Positions 29,704-39,342 of a stretch of DNA of 42,120 nt are shown here, in pieces. Within the stretch, counting starts at the first letter, position 1, and each line of letters starts with the position of its first letter. The stretch is from Chara braunii. Its lineage: Eukaryota; Streptophyta; Charophyceae; Charales; Characeae. The notes under the pieces were generated by a model, which was given only the letters and a program-made list of their open reading frames with translations, was not told the origin of the DNA and made no database searches. The stretch covers positions 1,995,274-2,037,393 of the forward strand of contig BFEA01000028.1 of the NCBI GenBank assembly GCA_003427395.1, written 5' to 3'. Made by a program: the position numbers and the translations under genes.

Positions 29704-31245
29704 TTATGCCACTCGGCTAATTACGTTGCTTTGTTCGTCGTCCCCCCTCCATAGAAAGGTCATTGCCTTTTTTCTTAGACTCCTCAGTGACCATAATAGG
29801 GACTTGTACCATAGTGTTGCAAAGATCACATTGTTGACTACTAGTGCGCGGCCGAACAGGGATGTGTGCTTGTTCCTCCAATTGTTTAGTTTTTGCTGAG
29901 CTGGGGTAATGATCCAGTCGTCATTGGTTGGCAGGCGTCCCTCAGTAGTCATGCATATCCCTAGGATTCTTATAGGGGTCTCTAGCGGCATCCATGTGAT
30001 GTGTGGTAACTTTGGGGGGCGTCCCCCTTGGTAATGAATCCACCATCCTTGTGTCTTGCTCCCCCAATTGACTGTCATGTCGGACACCTTGACAAACTTT
30101 TCCATTTCCTCCATGTTGCGGTGTATGGCCTCTGCCATGATTGTGAGATCGTCCGCGAACATGGAGCAAACCGGGATTGTGTCCTCTCGAATGTGTGTGA
30201 CTCGGATTCTGGTGATGTTTTTGTTTGTCCGATGGTTTGCAGCAAGTGCCTCCATAATGAGCAGGAAAAGAAAGAGGGCGATTGGGTCCTCTTGACGGAC
30301 CGAACGCTCCAGGCGGAAGAGCGGTGTCAGACATCCATTGACTTGGACGCAGATAGTCGCATTTTGGTGTAGAATTTATATCCAACTCCTGAAGTGTGGC
30401 CCAAAATTCATTTTTTTCCAGACATTTGTCTAGAAACAACCAGTCCACATGGTCATAGGCCTTTTCGAAGTCGATGAAAATCAAGCCAGCGTTTTGACGA
30501 GAATGTCTCGTAAGATGAAGTATCTCATGGATTAAAAGGATATTCTCTTATATGTTTCGATTCTTCATGAAACCAGTCTGAGAGGGATGAATAATGTCTT
30601 CCATTACCGGGATCATTCTGTTCGCTAAGGCTTTGGACAACATTTTGTATACTGCTGTGAGGAGTGTGATTGGCCGGTAATTTCTAATATACATTTTGTC
30701 CCCTTTTTTATATAAAAGGGTGAGTATCCCTTGCCCCACCTTTTCCCCCATCTTCCCTGTGAGTCGTACTTTCCGTAGAAGTCCATAACATCCAGGCTAA
30801 AAAATTCCCATGTGGTTTCCCAAAATTCCTTGGGGAAACCATCGATCTCAGGTGCCTTCTCCTCCTTCATTTGCAGGAGGGCGGTCCAAATTTCCTGTTT
30901 AAAGAGTGGGGCCTCCAAAGATACACGCTGCTTTGGTGCTAGTGTTTTGTCTAATGGTTCCAAAAAATTCATTATTAGGCGATCATGGTGTGACGCATCC
31001 GACCTGTCCACGTGCGAAGAAAAGAGGTCTTTATAGAAATTGTATATTATCATAGTACATCGGGCCGTGGTCACGGCCGGGGCTGATTCCTTGGCTTTCA
31101 GTTCGTAAAGTGCTTCGATCAAGGTTCTTTTAATGCGTGTTCTGGCCAAGCTGAAGAAGTAAGAATCCCTCGCTCCTCCAGAAGAGAATTTGGATAGCCT
31201 TGCCCTTGTTTGAGCTCCCTGCCATTGATACTGTACGTGCTTCAA
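29704..31245 (-). pseudogene. LINE copy 2 ORF2, reverse transcriptase domain
   Basis: A linker (31245 onward, MKHVQYQWQGAQTRARLSKF) leads to KAPEIDGFPKEFWETTWEFF, then to GILTLLYKKGDK near 30735-30700, NYRPITLLTAVYKMLSKALA, HPSQTGFMKNRNI near 30585-30548, FIDFEKAYDHVDW near 30478-30440, and FADDLTIMAE with the catalytic Asp pair at 30159-30148. The thumb/connection part NWRNKHTSLFGRALVVNNVI follows. The motif series is complete, but it is spread over at least three frames with stops, so no active enzyme can be made. Reverse transcription at the nicked target is the family role. Confidence 0.93.
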
Positions 31246-31609
31246 TAGTTGGGCCTTCAGGTCCTATATGTGAGTGTGTAGTTCAGAGGTCCTTGGTTCC
31301 TTCCCTAGCGAGTTTTGCTTTTGTTTTGCATCTACGAGGTTTTGCATAATCGTGATTTCTTTCTGGTGTCGCTGTGTGGCTAAATATTTGGAGTATTCAT
31401 TACATTTTTTGGCCATAAAGAAAAGTCCGTTGTTAAACCATGTGATTTGAGAGTCTTGTTGAGGGCGGTGATCTTTCCAGAAGTCTCAGGCCTGCTGCAG
31501 ATAATTCTGGAAGGATTTGGACCGAAGTAGGGACGTATTGAGTTTATAGTAGTTGACCCCCTGGTCTGACCATTTGCGAAAAGTCCAAACTGCCATACAC
31601 ATTCTGTGG

Positions 31610-32264
31610 TCCATACCTGGATATGGGCTGGTCAATAGTATTGCTGCCACCGTGAGCCCCCCTTCCAGCTCTTCTGATGTCAGGGTTAAATCATTTCAGG
31701 ATTTAGACAGTCTGGCGGGGTCATTGTTTTGAATACAGGTACAAGCCCTCTAAGTCGGGTAGCTACGCCTAAAGGTCTCGAAAAGCGAGAGGGGAGCGCA
31801 CAGATCTCTCAGCATTCGTTCGTCCACCTCTGTGTTGTGTGCTGTAGTGGGGTGGACTTTCCATTGGTCTAGCCATCTATCCGGTGCGGCATTGAAGTCT
31901 CCTGCTATAATAATCGGGATACCAAGGGTGGGGATTGTTTCGACTTTTTCGAAGAAGGTCCTGCTTTCAAGGGTTGTGTTAGGGGCATATAAGGACACAA
32001 TGCATACCACTTCTAGTTGGGCCAAGCTTGCATGTGTGCCCTGTGGTGCTCTAGTGTGTCCATGAGGTGGGTTTCCTGAACGCAAACTACGTCCGGCCAT
32101 GATCTTTCCCCCACCCCCCGCATTAAGTCCCACAACGCTTTGTTCTTTTCCAGATTACGGGACACTAGGTCATTTACATTTATCGATCTAATATCCAAAT
32201 CAGCCTGCTGGAGGGTGTGTTTCCATTTTTTGTTTCTACCATTTACAACTTCTACCCAGTCCAT
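31610..32264 (-). pseudogene. LINE copy 2 ORF2, endonuclease domain
   Basis: The start is taken at 32264 (MDWVEVVNGRNKKW). DLDIRSINVNDL is followed by PDVVCVQETHLMD, which holds the catalytic Glu of APE endonucleases. After a frame change come VCIVSLYAPN and IIIAGDFNAAPDRWLDQW, whose GDFN is intact, unlike copy 1. The SRID region beyond 31750 is disrupted, and PGMDHRM near 31615 corresponds to the usual SDH motif with Ser changed to Met. The domain would nick target DNA at insertion; this copy is interrupted by at least one frameshift and one stop. Confidence 0.87.
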
Positions 32265-32584
32265 CGTGGTGTGTGCGCCCCTTCGCCCTCCCTTTCCTTA
32301 TCTGTTTTGCAGCGAGGACCATTCTTGTGTTTCCTAGTCCACCCCCTTGTTGAAAATATTCTTTTTCAGTATCGTGCATATACATGTGAGTAGATCATCG
32401 GCCGACCAAATGTTACTAGGTTTAATTTTCAGTTGTTGGGTATGTGGAAGTGTGTTGTGTGTGTGCCATTATAACCCTGCCTCCTTGTTGTCTTCGAATC
32501 ATACGTAGAGATCCTTATACGCCATCTTCAGGTTCTCTGATGACACACTAATGGTGACCATCGCCTTGAGTTCGTAATGGTTTG

Positions 32585-35202
32585 TTATAAAGTCTGTGAC
32601 CTCGTGGACCCGTAAAGCCCCTTCCCTTTGTATGTGCCAACCATGCATGTCATCCCTTCGTAGGAAGGGGCATATGGGTCCTCTGGTTCAGCATGTGACA
32701 GGCCTAGTTCCCATTTACCCGTTTTTCTCCTGATCGGAAGCACCAGCACTTTGTTCCCTTCTGGTAGACTTTTGTGGTACAGCCCCATCTCAATGAGCTG
32801 GCATAGTTTTGACCGCTTGGAGGGCTCTGCGGTCCCGCCCTTTCCTTGTTCGGTTTGGTCAGACGGCTGATCAGGGGTGTGTGGAGGAGGCTTATCCGTG
32901 CGGCCCACATTTACTGTTCCCTCAGATGGGTCTGGCGTTCCTATCGTTACAGGAGGTTGGAACTTTCTATGGACGATGTTCCAGATTCTGCACAGCATCT
33001 GTTGCCAATCCGTTTTCGGGGATAGGTCCTACCCAAATGCTTGTTTCAAGTTGTGACTCTCATCCAGTAAGGCAAACAGTTGTACGTAAGCCTCGTCCTA
33101 ATATGACTCTGTTTGGCCTATGCATAGTGCCTGGAGTTGGCCAATTAACCAATCCGCTAGGCCCCTTAGCTTGGTCTCAACATCCTCTTCCCCTTGTGAT
33201 CCCCAAGCCTCGGGAGTACTGTCCGTCATTTCCTCATCTGAGGGGACCGCTGGTGGCTCCCAATCCATTGGTTGGGGTCTGAAAGCCTGAATGAAGGGAT
33301 CCGTTTTGGGGGGAGTTTCTTCCGGGATCAGAGACCTTTGAGAATGGTCTGTTTGAAGAGGGGGTTCTTCAGGGGTCTTAAACCCTTGGGAAGCTCCAAT
33401 GTTGCTGCCTTCCTCGAGGCATGTTGCCTGGTCACCTTTGAGGGTATTTTGGTCCATAGCCCCTTTTCCTTGGTCCTTTATTTTCTCCCCCATGTACCGT
33501 TATGCCCCTTTCTTTTTCCTTTTCCCCTTCCCCTCCCTCTCCGCCTCCCTCTCCCCCCTGTTCATTGTTGCCTCCAACGGGATCCTCCAATCTCTCTTGT
33601 CTTTTGTCTTTCCGTCCCTCTCCGGTTTGCTTGTTCTGCTCGTTCTGGCCCACTTTCCCTGGCTGCTGCCCGGTTGCTTGTTTGTCCCTTGTTTCTGTCA
33701 TGCTTGCTATGGACTGGAATCTATTGTCTAATTTTCCGGGGCTGATTTGTTCGTTTTAGCTCTCTATTTTACCGGGTTTGCCTGAGTGTGTTTTTTTCTC
33801 TTGAGCCGGGGATTGCCAAATCTCTCGTTCTGACGAGGTGATGTAGTCTTGAGGCCTGGGCTTTGTTCGGGGATGAATCCCTGCAGCTTTTGACCTACTC
33901 AATTGCTTGTGGGTCAGCAGACCTTTTTCTTTGGGGGGGGGGTGAGAGTTAACAGTCTCCTCCATTTGTGCTTTCACTGATTTAGGAGGGATCCATTGGT
34001 CTGGTGGTTTGGTATTCCAATCCGCTGTTTCCCCTTTTTCCCATTCTCACCCTCTCACCCCTCCTCCTTCTTGGGGTTCATCCACGTAGACCCATCCTTC
34101 ATGTCCTGCGTCGACAGTTCTCCACCAAGTGTCCTTGAAGGGATCGCGTAACAAGCGTCCTGTAGATCTGATCCTTTTTGCCGGGTGGTGGAAACAGTCG
34201 GATTCTGACGGGAGGTGGCCATATGCCTGGTATTTAAAACACCAAGGCCTTGTTTTATGTGCTGTGTGAATTCTGAATTCTCTTCCTCCTACTCGAAAAG
34301 GGATCACATCATCAATGAAAAAAATATGACCGTTGGGTAGGTCCAAGGCCACCACAAGGTAATCGTCCCTTGGGGCCACGTGCGGGAAGAGGGGGTCAAT
34401 AAAATCAACAATCTCATATTTTTGAGCGCGTTATTGCACGAAAGCCCCTTGAATTTCTATGGGCACGTGGCGGAACTCAACCCAATAGTGATCCATCATT
34501 AGTTGGTCTCGCTTCTCCTCTGACCTTTGTTGTTTTGGGGGGGATCAAGGGAAGATCCAAACCTTCGAGTGCCCGCAGGGTATGCTCCGTCATGTGTCCA
34601 TAATCCGCTTATCGGAATCAAACATACAAATTATCGTGAATACCGTTGATGAGATAGGTTGGATTAGGAAGAAGTCTCGTGCATCCTCCTCTGATCCCTT
34701 GAGAGTTGTGAGTCTCTTCCTGATCCACCATACCTTATCGTTGGCAGATTTATATGCCGCGTCGTCGTAGAAAACCCACGTGCTTGCATGGCCGGTATAT
34801 ACTGCGTCCCTTTCGTTGATTGCGTCAATCAAAATGACTTTTACCCTGTGTTTTTTTCCCCCTTGGCTGATTATTTTGTCTTCGGGGTTGGCCAGGAATT
34901 TTGCAAGAAAAAAGGCAGTAAGTCGTGGTCAGGTTATCCAATGGGATTTCTAGGTTTCCTTCCCCTTCTCCATTTCTTTCGACTGACAAAGTTTGACCTG
35001 AGTACATTTTCTTAAGCTTGTCCGCCCACGAAGAATGAGACCCCTGAGGGCGCCTCTTTTGGACTTCTTCCCCCTTCTGTAGGTCCCTCATCTCCTTTAG
35101 TGGTTCTGCTGGAGAAGGGGGGGATCGAGACCGTGGTCTTTCTGTGTGATCTGTAAAGGGAGACTGTGAGGAGGAGGCCTTTTCCATGGTCCCCACTTCC
35201 AT
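32585..35202 (-). pseudogene. LINE copy 2 ORF1 (broken)
   Basis: I start it at the methionine encoded at 35202 (MEVGTMEKASSSQ), which opens the first long frame; the frame then shifts. In order: a Ser/Pro/Arg-rich N-terminus (35202-34825); VWWIRKRLTTLKG and ISSTVFTIICMF near 34740-34610; VALDLPNGHIFFIDDVIPFR near 34355-34295; then PWCFKYQAYGHLPSESDCF near 34246-34190. The last phrase resembles the zf-CCHC knuckle of plant L1 ORF1, but Tyr replaces the second cysteine. A long Pro/Glu/Gln-rich region follows, then VLVLPIRRKTGKWE near 32745-32704. Its role would be RNA binding and particle assembly. Several frameshifts make it nonfunctional. Confidence 0.75.
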
Positions 35203-35230
35203 CCTCTATTTCCCACTCCGGGGCAGCCAG

Positions 35231-35790
35231 TTAGTCGAGTGGTGGCCCATGGCACCCTGATACCAAATCGTCTGAGACCGTCCTTTTCCTTTTCTTCTTC
35301 TCGCCTCGTTTGTCAGGCTCGCCATACTGCCTTTTTATGTGGGGGTGTCTTGTTCGGGAGTGGTTAAGGGGTGTCGCAGCCTATTCTTTTCCGGGTGGGA
35401 TGAGGAGGGGGGAGCTTTGAGGGATTAGCCTCAGAGGTATTTGAAGAGAAGGAGTGGGAGGGGGATATAGGGATCGTGGACAGGGGGGGATTGCCACTAA
35501 TCGGGATTGGGGAAGTGTGCCACGAGGATCCCTGCATATTACGGTTGGGATCGGGGCGGTCCAATGACTGGGAGGCTTAACGAGTGGAGTAGTGGGTGGG
35601 GCTGACAGGGAACAGAGAGGTGCGGGTCAGGGGGCGGCGAAGCAGGGGGGCGAGGGAATGTGAGTCGAGAGGGTTAGGAGAGCAGGGAAGCGCGTGGTCG
35701 AAGGAGGTCACTCTCCCCGGGTTAGTACTTTGAAACCTCCTTCAGCAAATCGACCCTTCTCTCTCTCTCTCTCTCTGCACGCCGAAAAAA
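35231..35790. other. Unassigned sequence beyond the LINE 5' end
   Basis: G-rich sequence (35590-35700) and a (CT)n tract at 35757-35776 are present. Part may be the LINE 5' untranslated region; I cannot place its boundary. The minus frame 35564-35364 is short and unsupported. Confidence 0.4.
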
Positions 35791-35923
35791 AAACGAGCCG
35801 GCACGGGTCGCAATTTGGCTGGTGCCACCAGCCATTTCGGTCCGGTAGCACCGAACCCCGCGGGCCTCCCACGTTACCCGGCACATCTTAGCGAAATTTC
35901 TGGGAAAGGTACTGGTGGTTTAA
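35790..35923 (+). mobile_element. 5'-truncated TTAA-flanked element
   Basis: It contains TTTGGCTGGTGCCACCAGCC (35815-35834) with TTTCGGTCCGGTAGC, and ends GGTACTGGTGGT with TTAA at 35920-35923. These match the right half of the complete member that starts 4 bp further on. The left end was not found. Confidence 0.65.
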
Positions 35924-35926
35924 AGT

Positions 35927-36134
35927 TTAAACCACCAGTACTTGGCCCAGCTATGATGCTGAGCCAGGCAACCCCCTGCGCGCCAAGTTTTACCAAGCCG
36001 CCGTGGCGCCGTTTCATTTTCTTTTTGGCTGGTGCTTCCAGCCATTGCGGTCCAGTAGCTCGACGCCCGCAGGTCGCGGCACGTTAACGTGAAACATCTG
36101 CGGCCGATGTACGGGCCAAGTACTGGTGGTTCAA
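35927..36134 (+). mobile_element. ~200-bp inverted-repeat element flanked by TTAA
   Basis: The body 35931-36130 begins ACCACCAGTACTTGGCCC and ends with the exact complement GGGCCAAGTACTGGTGGT. It is flanked by TTAA (35927-35930) and TCAA (36131-36134), consistent with a TTAA target duplication in which one base has since changed. The interior has the family segment TTTTTGGCTGGTGCTTCCAG and CCATTGCGGTCC. It has no coding capacity. A TTAA target is typical of piggyBac-type transposition, but the ends do not start with the CCC usual there, so the superfamily is undetermined. Confidence 0.8.
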
Positions 36135-36522
36135 GTGTTCAATTCCATTCATAAGTCTGACACACTCCAGCACACTTAAGCTTTCAATTTCAGTCATAAG
36201 TCTGGCATTCCGGCTGCTGCATTCAGCTTCTCGCTGTACCTGAGACCCACCACTGCCTGAACCTATCTAACTGGACATGTGCCTAACAGGACGCTGATTT
36301 GCCACGCCTTGGGCGTCGGAGGGCAGAGAATGATTTCGTGCTCTGCCGCAGACTCTCGACATCATGACGATCTGCAATCCGTTGGCGGAGGATGGCGTGT
36401 AGAGGTTCCTTTTCATGGTCGCCGCTCCAGGCCGCCTCACCCCAGCCCGGCTACCGAACCGAGGTGAGAGACTTCGGAAAAAGAAAAGGCGGCGTGGGGC
36501 CGGCAGTGCATGCAGTGGTGGT
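36135..36522. other. Unassigned sequence with a 46-bp duplication
   Basis: TTCAATTCCATTCATAAGTC near 36139 and TTCAATTTCAGTCATAAGTC near 36185 form a tandem duplication of about 46 bp. No gene is recognised. Confidence 0.5.
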
Positions 36523-36672
36523 TTAGGGTCTCCCTCTACTACTCAACATTCAATATGCATGTATCCGGATTGTCTCTGGGCCAGATACTTCTGAGCTAAT
36601 CCAGCATTTCAAATTTATGCAAGGTCCAGATACGTTTAGAACGTCGTGCAGTGCAGTGCGGCGAGGCCCTTA
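36523..36672. mobile_element. Small Harbinger-type MITE, TTA duplication
   Basis: The body 36526-36669 (144 bp) starts GGGTCTCCCTCTACTACTCA and ends GCAGTGCGGCGAGGCCC, the complement of GGGCCTCGCCGCACTGC. Both ends fit the GGGYCTC terminus of the elements at 14760, 16537 and 17349, though they are imperfect complements. TTA flanks both sides (36523-36525, 36670-36672). Confidence 0.75.
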
Positions 36673-36782
36673 GTGTCATCAGACAGTTCCTCTGTACTTT
36701 TTCTTTTTCCTTTCCCTCTGTACTGATTTACATCTGTTCTATACCTATTTTCTGAATTTGTCTCCCATTATGAGCATCCCAT

Positions 36783-36838
36783 CACGTGCTGCTCCCCACG
36801 AATAGATTAGAGCACTGTTATAAAAAGAAAAAAGGAAA
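36783..36838 (+). mobile_element. SINE 3' end fragment
   Basis: CACGTGCTGCTCCCCACGAA, TAGATTAGAGC (36783-36813) followed by an A-rich tail (about 36820-36844). It is the same fragment type as at 26061. Confidence 0.55.
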
Positions 36839-36869
36839 AAAAAGCACCCATCCAGATTCCAGACTAGAA

Positions 36870-36929
36870 TTTTGTGAGCTGAATCTGGCCACAGTGTGGC
36901 GAGATCGTGGCCAGATTCAGCTCACAAAA
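36870..36929. repeat. Perfect 23-bp inverted repeat with 14-nt spacer
   Basis: The arms at 36870-36892 and 36907-36929 are exact complements (core TGTGAGCTGAATCTGGCCAC). A-rich tracts lie on both outer sides. If transcribed it would form a stable hairpin. It may be a small foldback element or part of one. Confidence 0.9.
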
Positions 36930-37086
36930 AAAGAAAAAAAAGGACAGATCCAGAGCCGTCAGATTGCTCCAGGATGGCCCCACTGTGAGAATGTAGCCAA
37001 GAAAAAAAAGAAAAAAAAAAAGACAGAATGCAACAATAGTGCTCCCCTTCTGCTTTCTGCAGGGTGTCGAAATTCAAGTTCCAATC

Positions 37087-37299
37087 TAAAACCACCGCTA
37101 CTACAAAACCACCACTACTACATCCGGGGCTCTTTTGTACGAGGCTTACTCCCACTGCGGACCAAGCTTTGCCGAAACGCCAGCGCGACTTTTTGTTTTT
37201 TGTTTTGGCTGGCACCACCAGCCATTTTGGTCCGGTGGCCCCGAGCCTCCATTTTTTTCCTTTTCTTTGGTGAGGCTGGGGCCACGTACAGGCGGTTAA
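37087..37299 (+). mobile_element. TTAA-flanked inverted-repeat element
   Basis: The body is about 37091-37295, beginning ACCACCGCTAC and ending GTACAGGCGGT before TTAA (37296-37299). It includes TTTTGGCTGGCACCACCAGC and CATTTTGGTCCGGTGGC (37202-37239), as in the members at 35790 and 35927. The size (205 bp) agrees with the family. Confidence 0.65.
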
Positions 37300-37424
37300 A
37301 GAAAAGAGAGGGTAAAAAGAAAAAAGGACACACCTTGTTCTATCCGGTTAGCCACTATTGATTTGGAAAAAGAACACTCGCTCCATTTACAAAAATCTTG
37401 TAATGAATTAATAATTCAGCATAT

Positions 37425-37515
37425 TGGTTCCACTTGATTCCACCACTTAGTTCCTTCCACTTGGTTCCATTTGGTTCCATTTGGTTCCAGCACTTGGTCC
37501 CACTCGGTTCCATTT
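37425..37515. repeat. TTGGTTCCA minisatellite
   Basis: An irregular tandem array of about 8-10 units of the type CACTTGGTTCCATTTGGTTC, with unit near 11 bp. Confidence 0.75.
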
Positions 37516-37519
37516 GGCC

Positions 37520-37977
37520 CTGCCTGTTTGCTGTTCTCCATTCAACCTCCCTCTGCTCCTGGTGATTCTATAGGAATTGCCGCTGTGACTGACATCCCGG
37601 ATTCCCTATGAGGCTATGACATCAGACCATCAATAACGGCCTTGCTCACACCATTTACCTTTTTTGAAGTTTTTTGAAGTTTTTTCCTTTCTGTCCCAAA
37701 AAATGACTACGACAAAATGTCTTGCTTTTCACTTCATTTCCGGCCGAAATCTGATGGGTGGATGTAGTCACACACATCACCCATCTTGGCTGAAAATGAC
37801 CAAATGCATCTCTCTCTGCCCATCCATCAAATGTCAGTGGCCTGCGGAGCCACGGGCAACATTATTTTCGTGGACGCTTCCTGAAGTGCCCACGTACCCA
37901 TTTTTTTTTCTTTTTTATGTCTCCGCCTTCCCTCCTCTCCCCCCCCTCCCCCCCAACAAAAAAAAAACACAAAAAAC
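37520..37977. other. Unassigned sequence
   Basis: No gene is recognised. TTTTTTGAAG is duplicated near 37662 and 37672. Pyrimidine-rich sequence and A runs lie at 37920-37977, next to the U6 terminator. Confidence 0.4.
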
Positions 37978-38075
37978 AAAAAGGACCATTTCTCGATTCA
38001 TGCATGTCATCCTTGGGCAGGGGCCATGCTAATGTTCACTGTATCGTTCAAATTTTAACGGATGTCCCAAGAGAC
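37978..38075 (-). ncRNA. Diverged U6 snRNA, possible gene or pseudogene
   Basis: The minus strand reads a nearly full-length spliceosomal U6 (about 98 nt). It has GGGACATCCGTTAAAATT, TTAGCATGGCCCCTGCCCAA, GGATGACA, and the 3' end AATCGAGAAATGGTCC followed by TTTTT (37982-37978), a suitable RNA polymerase III terminator. There is no poly(A) tail. Changes at positions normally invariant, ACAGAGA to ACAGTGA and AGATTAG to ACATTAG, argue that it is a pseudogene or an unusual variant. I see no clear TATA box about 30 bp upstream (38095-38110) and no plant-type USE element. U6 normally forms the catalytic core of the spliceosome with U2. Confidence 0.85.
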
Positions 38076-38279
38076 GTACCTATCTTGTCCCTCCGAATAC
38101 CCACGAACTCAAACATTTTGCAGAATAAACTCCGAGGCGTCCAAGAATCAGCGGTCGAACTGTAAAACTTGACGGGCAGATTTGTTTGAGCATGTTCATT
38201 GGAAACCGCAGATGTATTGGGCCCACAAAAGGCTGATGGCGAGTACATGTACTTTTGGGAGTACAGGAGGAGGTGGTCA
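38076..38279. other. Sequence upstream of the U6 copy, no feature seen
   Basis: No TATA-like or USE-like box is evident on the minus strand, and no repeat was noted. Confidence 0.4.
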
Positions 38280-38358
38280 GTGGGGGGGAGGAGGGGGAGG
38301 AGGGGGAGGAGGGGGAGGAGGGGGAGGAAGGAGGAAGGGGAGGAAGGAGGAAGGGGTG
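38280..38358. repeat. GGGGGAGGA-type minisatellite
   Basis: About nine units of the type AGGAGGGGGAGG, purine-only on the plus strand, with the potential for G-quadruplex or triplex structure. Confidence 0.9.
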
Positions 38359-38567
38359 GGAGAGACACAAATAACGACTAAAATCTGTCTCCTCAAGTGG
38401 TCTGCTGCAGACTGCAACCTAGCCTCGGAACCATTGTCACATCTGCACCTAGTTATTTTTGCAGATGTTCCTTCCCAAGAAGAGGTGCCGAGGGACTGCT
38501 TGGCTACTATCACTTTCCCCTCTCTGTCACCCCCCCTCGCCAGCGAGTAGAGAGCGCGCACACACAG

Positions 38568-38645
38568 ACACATACACACAGTGCGCATGCACACACGCGC
38601 GCACGCACACCCACCCACCCACCCACACACACACACACACACACC
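38568..38645. repeat. (CA)n microsatellite with CG and CC interruptions
   Basis: An alternating CA tract directly abuts the hammerhead-like motif that starts at 38648. Confidence 0.9.
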
Positions 38646-38647
38646 TC

Positions 38648-38676
38648 CTGATGAGTCGATGGAAGTCCGACGAAAC
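38648..38676 (+). ncRNA. Hammerhead-ribozyme-like core
   Basis: CTGATGAG (38648-38655) and CGAAAC (38671-38676) are the two conserved strands of the hammerhead ribozyme core. Between them GTCG (38655-38658) can pair with CGAC (38668-38671) as stem II, with a 9-nt loop. Downstream ACAGTCTGG is a damaged version of a short stem III; the copies on the minus strand have ACAGTTTGTC. I could not find a convincing stem I, so activity is doubtful. Short-stem-III hammerheads are known in Penelope-like elements and retrozymes. Confidence 0.6.
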
Positions 38677-38910
38677 AGTCTGGCAGAGTCATGCTTTCCC
38701 TGTGGACTTGTGTATGGGGAACATGACAACACACACGCACATGCACACACACTTGGTGGCCACGCGTTCTTTTGGGGGTGGGAATGTATGTCAGGAGTTC
38801 TGGCCGCAGCACCTTTGCAAGGAGGCTCAGAGAGTGTTTGCTGTGGGTGCCATTCCCACGGGCTGCTCTTTTGGAGCACATGGAAGAAATGGTGTATTAA
38901 GCACCTTTGC

Positions 38911-39129
38911 AAGGGTGGATGTCTGCCCATGGACTGATACCCTAGAAAAATACCCTAGAAGCTACCTTGCAAAGGAGCGCTACTGCTAGGGTATTTTTCT
39001 AGGGTATTTTAAGCAGTAGTGCTCCTAGCATTGTGTAAAAATCTCATGGAGTTTGGGATTATGGCACTCTATACAGTCCAGGGGCTGGACAGCGAAGTAA
39101 AAGGGTGGATGTCTGCCCATGGACTGATA
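38911..39129. repeat. 29-bp direct repeats enclosing nested hairpins
   Basis: AAGGGTGGATGTCTGCCCAT plus GGACTGATA occurs identically at 38911-38939 and 39101-39129, exactly 190 bp apart. Between them is a perfect 22-bp inverted repeat, with arms 38937-38958 and 38986-39007 (ATACCCTAGAAAAATACCCT...). A second interlocking pair is GGAGCGCTACTGCT (38974-38987) with AGCAGTAGTGCTCC (39012-39025). The first arm overlaps the end of the left direct repeat by 3 bp. Confidence 0.85.
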
Positions 39130-39342
39130 GAGATGGTGGTGACACGAGTGTGTCGTTTGGGATGAACAGCAGTGGCAGTGTCGTTGTATTTGTGCAATTA
39201 ATTTTGTGGCTTCGTGGACCGACTCAGAGTGCTCTCCAAGTTTTTCCAGACCAATGGAGGGTGTGGTCGGGGCTTTCTTGCTGGTGGAGCCTTCTGTGTT
39301 GAGTATGTTGCCTTTTGCCCTCCATCCTTTTATGGACTATAT

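Larger units (their letters stand above)
27871..35230 (-). mobile_element. LINE retrotransposon, copy 2 (minus strand, longer)
   Basis: The minus strand carries ORF1 (about 35202 to 32590) and ORF2 (about 32264 to 28025) of the same LINE family as copy 1. It is better preserved: the endonuclease has QETHL and GDFN, the reverse transcriptase has FIDFEKAYD and FADD, and the zf-RVT is intact. Both ORFs are still broken by stops and frameshifts. The 3' untranslated end (CTTCCCAGACCCCTTCCC in minus sense, near 27930) matches copy 1. The 5' limit is uncertain and no target duplication was found. The zinc-knuckle ORF1, APE endonuclease and zf-RVT fit a plant-type L1. Confidence 0.9.

Noticed and set aside
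27871-35230. Long plus-strand open frames over LINE copy 2
   Set aside because: All recognisable protein motifs are on the minus strand; the plus frames are shadows.
38937-39007. Telomere-like CCCTA words
   Set aside because: They are only part of a 22-bp inverted repeat and not a tandem (CCCTAAA)n array.
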